64,000 nt of DNA from Aradus depressus (GCA_963662175.1 OY759216.1:43231087-43295086), one strand, 5' to 3'. Shown: positions 53,658-63,370, counted from the stretch's first letter. Notes: generated from the letters alone by a model not told the origin. Translations and numbers: made by a program.

Positions 53658-54699
53658 AGAAAGCGATAATACAACAATTTTGATCATCCGTCCAACTGTT
53701 CAGTAAATCCTCAATGGAATTACTAAGCTCATGGGCCAACAATCCCACAGCTTACTAACCTAAAAATTCCCTTCACAATAGCTTGTAAGCCTCACCTTAC
53801 TGCTTAACATTCCATTCGTATTTGTCCTTCCAAGTTTCTTCATGTCAGTCGTCTACCAGAAGCCTTCGGTAGCATGTGTAACAGTGAAAGGCGAGAACCT
53901 GAGCTGCTCTCGAAACATCAGTAGTTTTATTGTGGAAATGATAAAATGCAGAAAGGCCAAAAAAGTGCATAAATATTATGTTTCGTCAAAATGTTTGAAA
54001 CTTTTACACTGAAAAATTATTTAAACAGGTTCAAAAAATTAACAATTTTTTTTTTACTTAACAGATAGTGAGTAATGTTATTTCAATTAACTCCATCCGT
54101 TTCGCAATTATTATCTAGTCACAAAAATAATTAAATTCACATTAAAGTCATTAAATCCCTGTAATTTATTTTTTTCTCAATCTTTGTGCTTTTTTACTAA
54201 AATTAATTTTATTACCGCTATAATGAATTTCTTAAGAAGAAACGCTTACACAATACCGGAGCCACGATGAAAAATATGACTAACAGAAAAATGATGCTAA
54301 ATAAGGATTTTGAAGGCAATCTGGTTGGAATAATCTGAAATTAATGGATTTTCTTCTCGATCTGGAATAGTTTAGTTAAGATAGGGTAATCCAGTTGCTC
54401 ATGACTCCATCAAAGAAATGATTTGCTCGAGTGGATTGTAGGACTCACAAGATTTAACTTTTGTTTCATCAATGCAACAGATCGCAATATGGTGTATCTG
54501 TTTGGCCTCTTCAGAATCAGCAAGGGAATGGCGTAGCGTATCATAAGATTCCATGCGGTTCCGTTCAAGGAACAAGGGTCGAAGCGAGCTGCCAATAAAA
54601 ATATTTGATCTGCATACTAACTGAAACTAACTTAGAGTTTGTTGACAATCCCGATCTAGAAGGTGTTGGCGCTTGTGCGAAAGTGACAGTGAATTTTAG
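53658..54699. other. Intergenic, no gene seen
   Basis: AT-rich sequence. The 75-residue and 61-residue minus frames have no family resemblance. Confidence 0.4.
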
Positions 54700-55765
54700 G
54701 ATCCAGGGTCGAAGCGAGTGGCCTATGAATCTATTTGAACCTCGGCTGTTGTGGACATCTGCAGATTGGTTCCAACTAAAGAGGTGAAGGTTTGGTGGCA
54801 ATACTAAGGTTATTCAGGAGAAGTTGGTGCTAGCGGAAGAGAGTTTTTATTCCAGGAACAAGCATCCAAGTAAATGGCGTAAGAAGCTGTTTGACCTTGG
54901 CCAGATAGGGTACAGATATCCTACTAAACGAAGGTTTGCTACAATCCCTTCTGCCGTTCACGAGTTGTTGATGCTTCGCGCTGATGAAAGGGAGATTCCA
55001 TTCTAGAAACTGGGATCAAGGAAGCGGCTTATGAAACTGCCTGACCTTGGTCAGATTGGGTACAAATATCCAACAAAATTCAGATTCGGTGATAATCCTT
55101 GATTTTATTTGTTCGCGTTGGTGCTTTGCGCTGATGAAAGTGAGGTTCCATTCTAGGAACTGGTATCGAAGCGAGCGGCCTATGAAACTATTTGACCTTG
55201 GTCACATAGGGTACAAATATCCAACTAAATTCAGATTCGGTGACAATCCGGCGCTTTGCGCTGATGAAAGTGAGGTTCCATTCTAGGAACTGGTATCGAT
55301 GCGAGCGGCCTATGAAACTATTTGACCTTGGTCACATAGGGTACAAATATCCAACTAAATTCAGATTCGGTGACAATCCGGCGCTTTGCGCTGATGAAAG
55401 TGAGGTTTCATTCTAGGAACTGGTATCGAAGCGAGCGGCCTATGAAACTATTTGACCTTGGCCATTGTGGTCAGCCTCAGATTGGTTACAATTGTCCTCC
55501 TTGCGGTGATGAATGGAAGCTGCTGGATCTTCATCAGGCGACTGAATAACGTCAGCTAATTACCTGTGTCATTGTTGTCCATACAACCATCCACAGCTCT
55601 TATGTTGGGGGAAACAATGACAAGAGGAATCCAAATCGAACGGACTCGCAAGTTGACCTAACAACCAGCTATCTTCCTCCACGTGCGTCCACTAGTTTCA
55701 TTGACATGTGCATTTACAGGTAAAAGTACATATTATGACTGAACCCAATCAGTCAATCAATCAAC
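54700..55765. repeat. Tandem repeat, 130 bp, in an unrecognised element with (AATC)n tail
   Basis: Near-identical units start at 55121, 55251 and 55381 (partial) with GCTTTGCGCTGATGAAAGTG, and contain GAGCGGCCTATGAAACTATT and GGTACAAATATCCAACTAAA. More diverged units extend back to about 54700 with irregular spacing. One frame of a unit reads ERPMKLFDLGHIGYKYPTKF, but 130 is not a multiple of three, so there is no long repetitive protein. Downstream the sequence ends in CAATCAGTCAATCAATCAAC (about 55747-55766), a simple-repeat tail that suggests a non-LTR element 3' end. Confidence 0.7.
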
Positions 55766-56405
55766 TTGGATGTAAATATGTGTTTTAATTAAACGAAAAA
55801 TTAGTATGTGAATCACTCTCATTGTAGCCCAGAATGAATTAGTAAATTCATCATCTAAAAACCGACCTACCGATTTGGTTGGAAATATATAGATACCTTA
55901 CTCAAGGACTGCTGTATCCTCTTTCTAAATCGTGTGTCGATATACTCAATATATCGACAGTTATTGAAGTTTTTGAGTTGAGCCCCCTTCTTCCTCCCAT
56001 TTGGCTACATTCGCTCAAAATTGACCGGAGTCTTCATTGGGTCCTGGATTGACATAAAATTTGATTGCTACTTTACACAGATATTTGAATAGTAGAGTAA
56101 AAGAATATGTATCAATGGAGGTGGCGTGTTTAGTCAGATCGGAAAATCTTGTTTTTCCCATTGACTAAGAAGTAACGTTATCAACCCAGGGTCACTTTTT
56201 ATCTAAACAAGAGGAGAGACTATCCAGTGTTCAAGGTTCCAGACTTGGTGAAGGTCCTCTGGAGAGAGTTTGATTAAACCCCGATTAGCTAATAATCAAC
56301 AAACTGTTCAACTGTAACAAACAGATCTTGAAATTTTGTTCCAGCTTAATCATCTTTCTATTTATTCACTTGAATCAATGAATACTTTTGTTATTAAAAC
56401 ATGTA
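55766..56405. other. Intergenic with a family C fragment
   Basis: 55915-56060 is reverse family C ('tcgtgtcgatatactcaatatatcgacagttattg', 'ttgagttgagcccccttc'). Nothing else recognised. Confidence 0.5.
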
Positions 56406-56414
56406 CTTACAAGA

Positions 56415-56737
56415 GTTAGTTATTATGACTCATGCCTGGGCTTTAACTACGAGGTCATATCGCCTACTGCCAGAGCGCACTTTCGCCACTCTGGTGGACA
56501 TGAGCCCGACTCTACTATGGGAGTCCTAAATTTTGCCTACCCTACATTTTTATTCACCTAGGTCAGGGGTCTTTAACGAGTACCTGACATCGTATAGGCT
56601 CGGAACCATCGCTTAACGTCCCATCCGAAAGACGGCGTGCTTAAAATAAACTAAGGGCCTAGGTCGGGTTTCGAACCCACGATCTTGAGCTCAGAAGGCA
56701 ATCACGCAGACCACTGAGCCACAGGCGCCCTCTCCTC
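56415..56737 (-). repeat. Full-length SINE-1 with 9-bp TSD
   Basis: On the minus strand the head GGGCGCCTGTGGCTCAGTGG, GATCGTGGGTTCGAAACCCG (B box), a full body and a tail TCATAATAACTAACT. It is bounded by CTTACAAGA at 56406-56414 and 56738-56746. A-box bases are altered (GTGGCTCAGTGG). Confidence 0.9.
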
Positions 56738-56879
56738 CTTACAAGATATACTAGTTTTTAGTATACAAATATACTGACAATTATTTGGTCAGTCAGGATG
56801 TTTATACTGTACTTAACTCCAAATATAATTCCCTCTATCGACTTGTCAGTGCGTTAGGCCATTTTCTTGGTCCAATTTG

Positions 56880-57430
56880 GCTGAAATCAATAGGTGTCGT
56901 CCTTAAAGGGTTCTGTATACACATATAAAATTTAGTATCGATACAGTCGTATTATCGAGAGGTTCTCATAGAACTTTTTACTCCCCAGCAATACGTAGTA
57001 TAGGGAAAAATCGGTCAACAATTCTATCCGTAATTTTGAACAGAATTTCGTGTTTAACGATAACTATCGATAGAATGAATGTATCGACCATCAGCTGCTG
57101 GAGACTCCACGCGTCAGTAGACACACTCAATCAGACGTTTTTTGTGTTTCCCCCAGCTCTATATAGATTAGGATGTTATGTAATAGGACAGAAATTCGAT
57201 GTAGAGTAATCATCGAAATTTCCGAACCTATGTGAAAATTCTTAATCCTTACTAACAAACACCCAGACCGAAAGGGAATTATTTCTTTGTTTTTTCACGT
57301 CCTCAGCTATACAAAATCTAGGGAGAGTGTCGGTGAGTCACCGACAAAGTACTTCCCCAGAACGAATTAATCAATTAAGTTGTCGCTATCTCTCTAAACC
57401 AATCGATCGTTTGGTCTAAAAAATTAAGAG
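56880..57430. repeat. Cluster of family C pieces in both orientations
   Basis: 56880-56990 is a reverse body ('gctgaaatcaataggtgtcg'). CTCCCCAGCAATACGTAGTA at 56980-57000 and TTCCCCCAGCTCTATATAGA at 57154-57173 are two plus-oriented starts. 57290-57430 has a start-like 'ctcagctatacaaaatctaggg' joined to a reverse terminus GTCGGTGAGTCACCGACAAA and GTACTTCCCCAG. Confidence 0.65.
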
Positions 57431-57605
57431 TTGACTTACATATTATGTATATTAATAAAACAGGAAGATAAGTTATTTTTTTAAATTTGTGTCGTATGTT
57501 CTAAATATGTTGCTAAGAATTAAAATACAAAGTTCGATTCAAGTTACCATTTTTACTTTCATTGTTTTATTACGTTTTATTCTTTCTAATAGTGGTACTC
57601 TCAAG

Positions 57606-58655
57606 CAGGGGCGTAGCCAGGATTTTGAGCAGGGGGGGGGGGGGGGGGGGGCAAAGTTAGGCTACAGGAGGGGAGGGGGTGGGGGGTATAGACTCCCGGG
57701 GGCACAGCCCACAGTTTCCGTGGTTAGCTCTGCAGACTTGGGGTCTAGGCTACTCCGCGTGTAAAACTATTTACACCGGGGTTTTCGAGGCAGTAGCAAG
57801 GTACGCCGCTGCCGGATGGTGGGTTCACACCACCAAGCGACGGCGTACGTTGCTACTTCAAGCTCAAAGAGCAGCCCTCCTCAGGATTACCAAGGCCTAC
57901 CCTACGGTCTCCACGGCTGCGCTGCAGGTGCTGGCGGGGGCCCCGACCTTGTCTTGGAAGGGGCCGTCGCCTCGTACTTCTGTAGACGCGGCTTGCCATT
58001 GGAGGCAGACACGGACATGGCCTTGCGTCAAGCCCTGGAAAGGGAGATGCAAGGACGGGCGAGATCAGAGCGCCTGAGGGGCATTGTCCAGGAATGGATC
58101 GTAGAAAGATGGCAACGGCGTTGGGCGCAATCGACAGATGGCCTTACAACCTTCACCTATTTCCCAGACGTCCAGACGCGCCTTGACTCTGCATGGGTAC
58201 AACCAGACCATTGGACGTCACAGATGCTATCAGGTCACGGCGACTTCAGCGCCAAGCTCTTCTTCTTTAAGAAGAAGAACAGCCCAGCCTGCTCGTGTGG
58301 CGGCGTCGAGACTGCGGAACACGTAGTTCTCGAATGCCCGCTATACGACGTGCCCAGGGCGGCGCTGATTCGCCAGACAGGATCGTACCTGGGACTGGAC
58401 CTGCCGGGACTGATGACAGAGGCTGGCTACCTGGCTTTTGGTCGGTTCGTCTCCTCCTGGCGTAGAATCAAGAAAGCCTACTAACCCCGTGCCGGGGGCC
58501 CCACCGACCACCGACAGGCGTGCGGCGGCTGCCCCCGGCTCCGGGACACAGGCAGAACAGAACCCCCGATAAGATCCCGAGATCACTCGGCGTAAGGAGC
58601 CGGGAGAACATAGGGTGATGTGACCGACCCCCCTAAGGGGTCAGGAGCACCCGGC

Positions 58656-58686
<31 letters not shown>

Positions 58687-59111
58687 CTGCAGACTTTTTA
58701 TTTTTAATTTAAGAGACTCGGATCCCTAAAAGCTCCCCTTGAGGTAACCACTGACTGTAATACTTATGATACTTATACTAGCAGCAAAAATGCAAAGCTC
58801 AGCAGCAGCAAATGCACGCTGTGGTTTCTGTGCTTTTAGAATTAAATGACTCACAGCCAATAGCATACATTTGCTGCTGCTGCGCTTTGCATTTTGACTG
58901 CGCATGTAAAATCAGCTTTAAGAGTATAAAGTATAACATAAAATGAAGATTTTGAGCGAGGAAATTAAATGATCGAATTCATGTATATTTAAATAAATGT
59001 AATATGACTTGTTTTGTACATGTACATTTAAGTAAAACAGAATTTTCGTTATCTAGGTTTTTGCTCTAGCCGGGGAGGGGGGGGGGGGGGGGGGGGAAAC
59101 ACATGCTCCTG
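57606..59111. mobile_element. Non-autonomous hAT-like element, copy 2, with nested R1-like LINE
   Basis: The left end CAGGGGCGTAGCCAGGATTT and the right end in reverse CAGGAGCATGTGTTTCC are hAT-type CAGGGG termini. Flanking 8-mers CTCTCAAG (57598-57605) and CTTTCAAG (59112-59119) match at seven of eight positions, the 8-bp duplication expected of hAT. Poly-G tracts (57632-57651, 59077-59096) lie just inside the ends. The GCAAATGCACG hairpin found in copy 1 is at about 58780-58917. A 943-bp LINE is inserted at 57740-58682; without it the element is about 560 bp. Confidence 0.82.
57740..58682 (+). mobile_element. R1-like LINE 3' end, poly(A)-tailed, 14-bp TSD
   Basis: The frame from about 57760 reads LLLQAQRAALLRITKAYPTV, STAALQVLAGAPTL. 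After a one-base shift near 57945 it continues ERLRGIVQEWIVERWQRRWA, SGHGDFSAKLFFFKKKN and CSCGGVETAEHVVLECPLYD to a stop at 58482-58484. 'AQR-x-x-L-x-RI-x-x-AY-x-TVS-x-x-AL-x-V-L-AG-x-PL' followed by a GHG and a CxCGxxE(T)xEHVxxECP zinc-knuckle-like motif is the C-terminus of R1-clade LINEs. The GC-rich composition contrasts with the window. A 27-base A tail ends it, and AGCTCTGCAGACTT flanks it at 57726-57739 and 58683-58696. The reverse transcriptase is absent. Confidence 0.9.
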
Positions 59112-59289
59112 CTTTCAAGTGGGTTTATAAGATTCAACTACCATTTTTATACTTTGAGAACATTGAATTTGTTTTGATTGTTCATTTTGTAGAATTTAAA
59201 TTAAATAAGTCTAATGAAAAAAGAAAAAAAGGATTATTTTCAGTGGAATCCGTAAGCGAGAAGGGGGGTTCCGAAGGGGCTCATGAATT

Positions 59290-59345
59290 TATCGGCACAA
59301 TTAATTCGTTCTGGGGAAGTACATGACCAGAGATTCACCGATCTT
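59290..59345 (+). repeat. Family C terminus
   Basis: TTCGTTCTGGGGAAGTACAT, then GACCAGAGATTCACCG, the diverged palindrome, at 59305-59340. Confidence 0.6.
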
Positions 59346-59814
59346 AGGAGGAAAAATATGTAATTATGAAAACTTCATCTCTATCCAAGGGGAGGTTGGA
59401 TAACAGTGTTAACAGTTGATGCTATCGTCTGTAGCTGTAAATGCCTATTACTCCGGAGGTTCGTTGCTCGCTCCTCCATCTCCCACTACAGCAAATCAAG
59501 TGTTCTTCTCTCTCCACTGTTCCACGGCTTGCATGAGATAATTGTGACAACGGTTTTCTTTGCGCCCAGCCACCCATCAGCTGAGCAATCACTTCGTTCT
59601 TTCATACCTACACTAAGAAACAGTAAACTATAGAATGTTTACTTTTTTTAACCTACATTATAAGAAAGTACAATAATAGTGAGAAAATCCGAGTTTTTAA
59701 CGGATTTTCATGTTGTGAGATCCTTCACCTCTGAGTATGTTATGATCATTTTCGCGATGATGTCTGACTGCATGTGTGATTTTTTTTTTCGGTTATAAAA
59801 ACGTCGCACTAAAA

Positions 59815-60120
59815 TAATTTTTGACAAAGGCCAACTTTCACCATGACCACCACAAATTTCACTAGGAAACTTCTTAGACATTCCAATAGTTCACAGTTGA
59901 AGATTATATGATGGACTGTCTGCTCCTGGGTGCCGCAGAGGCAGAGAGGCGAATCGAGGATCTTGAACCTGTGGAGTTAGTGCCTCATCTTGCCGTGTCC
60001 ACTCAGGAGTATGTCATCTTGGCTGGGAACGGTTAGTCGTTTTTCAACGCCAACCTGGGAAGAAGCTCCTTGTAACCGCACCTTTATTCGTCCGCCCCCA
60101 TTGCTCCTTCCATTTCAGGT
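59815..60120 (-). pseudogene. R1/I-like LINE C-terminus fragment
   Basis: The minus strand reads SFFPRLALKN or, in the matching frame, GASSQVGVEKRLTVPSQDDI, LLSGHGKMRH, LHRFKILDSPLCLCGTQEQT and VHHIIFNCELLECLR. 'SGHGKMRHYLxRFKIxDSPxCxCGxxEQTxxHxIxxC' is the GHG plus zinc-knuckle end of R1/I-type LINE proteins. One in-frame stop interrupts it. A T-run at 59780-59790 marks the 3' poly(A) side. Confidence 0.75.
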
Positions 60121-60166
60121 TGTGTATGTCAGTGTTTATAGAAAGTACGTAAAGAATCTATGTGAA

Positions 60167-60477
60167 GGCTTCGGTAGCTCAGAGGTAGGGTGCTAGACCT
60201 AGTGACCACAAGATTGCGAGTTCTTAGATTTTTTATCGGGAAGGTGAAAAAACCTTGAGTACGCCGTCCTTCGGATAGGATGTTAAGCGATGGTCCCGAG
60301 CCTGTTCGATGTCAGGTATTCGTTATAGGCCCCTACCTTAGGTCAATCAAAATTTAGTGTAGGTAAAATTTACAACTCCCACAGTCGGGCTCATGTCCAC
60401 CGGAGTGACAAAAAAGCGTTCTGGTAGTAGGCGATATGACCTTGCATTTAAAGCCCGGGCATGAATCATAATAACTA
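60167..60477 (+). repeat. SINE-1 copy
   Basis: The head GGCTTCGGTAGCTCAGAGGT, GATTGCGAGTTCTTAG (decayed B box), GGAAGGTGAAAAAACCTTGA, GGATGTTAAGCGATGGTCCC, then the 3' block to CATGAATCATAATAACT. Confidence 0.85.
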
Positions 60478-60910
60478 TTGTAGCAATGGACTTGAAATAT
60501 GGATTGAAAGTCACGTGTGTTAACTTAGTCATGATTAGATTTTTGCCGAAATCAGACGAAAATTAAGACCACTTTACTTTGGGGCGTACCCACTACATTT
60601 TACCGAGTAAAAATTAACCAATTATATGTAAATAAATCTCTACAATAAAAGTTTTAGAGAAAAATACGATACATTTTATATGAAATAGGATTTTTTGCAG
60701 GTCGGCAGGTTTGTGAGATATATGCCGAAAACCGTCCTGATATGTCGTTTTTAATCATATGTTTTTAGACGTTGACTTGATTTACCCGAAAACGGTGAGT
60801 TCTATCGAAAAATTGACCCGTACTGAAAAAATGTTTCTTAATAAATTTCCAACTATAAAAAGCTATTAGATTTGAGATATGACTAATACGAATCAATTTA
60901 TACATTTATA

Positions 60911-61814
60911 ACTTCAATTAAGTTTTTTATCAAAGCATTTCCGCATTTTCTATGATCGTATGTATAAATTAATTATTATTTTAATGTCGTTATAATTACA
61001 AAAAACCTATAAATATAAAGAGAAATACAAAAAAGGATAGCATTTTTTTTTTTTTACAAATAGATATTTACAACTGTATAAAAATAAATACGGTACAACA
61101 AGCAAATGTGCTAATAGAGAGATAATGGCAATGTCAAGAGGGGAGAAATCACCCAGTGGTGACTCTCCTTAGTCACTGTTTTCCTCTCATTTGTAACTAA
61201 TCACTGTCACTGCTGCTGGGGAAGTGTGGCAGAAAGGAGGGCACGGACTAGAGGATTATTGTGGGAACTAAGAAGGGAAAATAACTTTTTATACTTGGAT
61301 TTAGCGACTTCGGTGACAAAAGGTACGTTAAGGTCAGTGTGAAGAGTTTTGTTGGAGACGTAATAAGGAGCATTGGCTATTTAACGAAGGATTTTGGATA
61401 GAAAGGATTGGATGCGCTGGAGATTGGAAGCCTTGGCAAAATCCTAGAGTAATAAGATTCAATACACATTTTTAATATTTTACTTCTTGCTTTACCCCAC
61501 CGAACTTCATCCAAAATGTTTTTTTTAACAAATTTCTGAAGGGGGCCCTCCTGAAAACAAAAAATCTCAGGGACCCCAAAACTGTATCCGCCATTGTGTT
61601 TGAAATTAGGTCTGGAGTCATTCACACACACAGATCTAAATGAAATGTTCTCTTTTTTTGACAATAGGCAATTATTTGAAGAAGCTGACATTAGTAACGT
61701 TAGTAACAGAGGAGCTAATGGCGGTGATGAGAGATTCTGGGTCCTGCAATCAACGGAATCCAGTCTAGGCGATTGTGTAATCGAGATCAGGAAGAGAAAT
61801 ACAAATAAAAAAAA
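60911..61814. other. Intergenic, no gene seen
   Basis: The 157-residue minus frame at 61377-61850 and the 88-residue plus frame at 61594-61860 overlap on opposite strands. 'agggggccctcctgaaaac' resembles mobile-element debris. No domain is recognised in either frame. Confidence 0.4.
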
Positions 61815-61980
61815 GGTCGTCGGTGAATCAATAGCAATATACTTCCCCACTACGAATTAACCAATTACATTTATGCTCAATCTTAAACACCAGTCAATCG
61901 TTTAGTCAAAATTCGATAGTTTACTTACAGTGAGACTTCTTCATACAAAATTCTGCATCAAAACATTCATGACAGTTATT
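61815..61980 (-). repeat. Family C, minus orientation
   Basis: The terminus GTCGTCGGTGAATCAATAGC and TACTTCCCCACTACGAATTA is followed by 'ttctgcatcaaaacattcatgacagttattag', running directly into the minisatellite. Confidence 0.65.
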
Positions 61981-62368
61981 AGGCTTCTTGAGTTGAGCCC
62001 TTCTTGAGTTGAGCCCTTCTTGAGTTGAGCCCTTCTTGAGATGAGTCCTTCTTGAGTTGAGCCCTTTTTGAGTTGAGCCCTTCTTGAGTTGAGTCCTTCT
62101 TGAGTTGAGCCCTTCTTGAGTTGAGTCCTTCTTGAGTTGAGTCCTTCTTGAGTTGAGTCCTTCTTGAGTTGAGCCCTTCTTGAGTTGAGTCCTTCTTGAG
62201 TTGAGTCCTTCTTGAGTTGAGCCCTTCTTGAGTTGAGTCCTTCTTGAGTTGAGTCCTTCTTGAGTTGAGTCCTTCTTGAGTTGAGCCCTTCTTGAGTTGA
62301 GTCCTTCTTGAGTTGAGTCCTTCTTGAGTTGAGCCCTTCTTGAGTTGAGCCCTTCTTGAGTTGAGTTC
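61980..62368. repeat. Minisatellite, 16 bp x ~24
   Basis: The unit is CTTCTTGAGTTGAGCC with a frequent C/T variant (GAGTCC). It derives from the family C phrase 'tgagttgagccccct'. Because the 16-bp unit contains no stop in the minus frames, it creates a 142-residue repetitive frame (units like STQEGLNSRRTQLKKD) that is an artefact. Confidence 0.95.
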
Positions 62369-62436
62369 TTCTCCTGTAATCTCTCCTTCCTTTTGGCTGA
62401 AAATCAAGACGTGTTGTCCTTAAGGGTTTTCTTCAG

Positions 62437-62850
62437 AGGCTGCAAAATAAAAATATAGTCTGATCTCTCACAGATTTTATTATTTTATTTTATGCTTGCC
62501 GGCTTACGAGGTTGCCCTTATCATCAGACAGTCTACAAAAAAAACATAATTTAGTAGAAAGCTACACAATTCTAATGGCCAAAACAAGCTTGTAGAAATA
62601 TAGGCTACATGCGCTAAGATGCATAAATAAATTTAAAAAATAAAGAAAAAAGAAGCGTTCCGGCTTATGGAGTTCTTCCACGGGCTGCAAAATAAAAATA
62701 TTGTCTGATCTCTCACCAATTTTATTATTTTATTTTATGTTAGCCGGCTTTCGAGGATGCCCTCGTCATCAGATAGTCTACAAAAAAACCCATAATTTAG
62801 TAATTTTAATCGCCAACACAAGCTACATACGCTAAAATGCATAAATAAAG
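62437..62850 (-). repeat. Direct repeat pair carrying hammerhead-like cores
   Basis: Two copies (about 62437-62600 and 62685-62850) share GGCTGCAAAATAAAAATAT, GTCTGATCTCTCAC, TTTTATTATTTTATTTTATG and CATAATTTAGTA. On the minus strand each has CTGATGA followed by a stem-loop. Copy 2 (62749-62772) has GAGG-GCAT-CCTC then GAAA and a self-complementary AGCCGGCT. Copy 1 (62504-62527) has a decayed GTAA instead of GAAA. The spacing of matching points is about 245 bp. The tandem layout resembles retrozymes. Confidence 0.6.
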
Positions 62851-62869
62851 AAGGGGCTCCGAAAACAAA

Positions 62870-63370
62870 TATAAAATTTCGTGTTGATTCATTCATTTAT
62901 TGGAAGTTATTGTGTTTACGGACATTTTCTTTTTCAGTTTTAGAATCGGAAAACATGAAATTCCAGTAAAAACTCAACATCGGGTTTCTGACCCATTACT
63001 TAACACCCCTTTAGTTCGTATGAGTGGGGAAGTCAAAACAATTCAAAACCACATAAGGGTGACACTTATTAATTTTTAGAGGAATATGCAGAAGGGAAAG
63101 GGGGATCTGAGGGGTGCTCAAGACAAAAACCCCAATAACTGCCCATGTGATGGATGTATCGACATGAAATTTCATATTTGAAGTCAAAACCCAATGAGGT
63201 CATAATCTTTCAAATTTCTGCGATATCGGCCGAAGAGAAGGGGGGTTCAGGGGATGGGGCTCAATTGAAAAACTCTAGTAAATACCGAATGCATTTATCG
63301 ATTTATTATGAGAATTTAGGAGCCCTTATTTAAGTTAACTAATGAATATTAGTTCAAACGGTTGACTTTT
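62870..63370. repeat. Two family C pieces joined start to start
   Basis: 62870-63035 is reverse ('aaatttcgtgttgattcattc', 'actcaacatcgggtttctgacccattac', CCCTTTAGTTCGTATGAGTG and GGGAAG). 63036-63370 is forward ('aattcaaaaccacataagggtgacacttatt', 'aactgcccatgtgatggatgtatcgacatgaaatttc', 'gcgatatcggccgaagagaag'). Confidence 0.65.

Larger units (their letters stand above)
59640..60910 (-). repeat. Family D with nested LINE fragment and SINE-1
   Basis: It starts (reverse) at 'cattataagaaagtacaataatagtgagaaaatccgag' and breaks after 'tgtctgactgcatgtgtga' at about 59780. It resumes at 60478 with 'gtagcaatggacttgaaatatgg', then 'ggattttttgcaggtcggcaggt', 'atatgccgaaaaccgtcc' and 'aaatttccaactataaaaagc'. 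The 700-bp gap holds a LINE fragment (59815-60120) and a SINE-1 (60167-60477). Confidence 0.7.

Noticed and set aside
61377..61860. 157-residue minus-strand and 88-residue plus-strand proteins
   Set aside because: They overlap on opposite strands, have no recognisable domain, and run into family C sequence.
61979..62407. 142-residue repetitive protein on the minus strand
   Set aside because: It is produced by the 16-bp minisatellite, which happens to lack stops; no start context or flanking coding sequence supports it.
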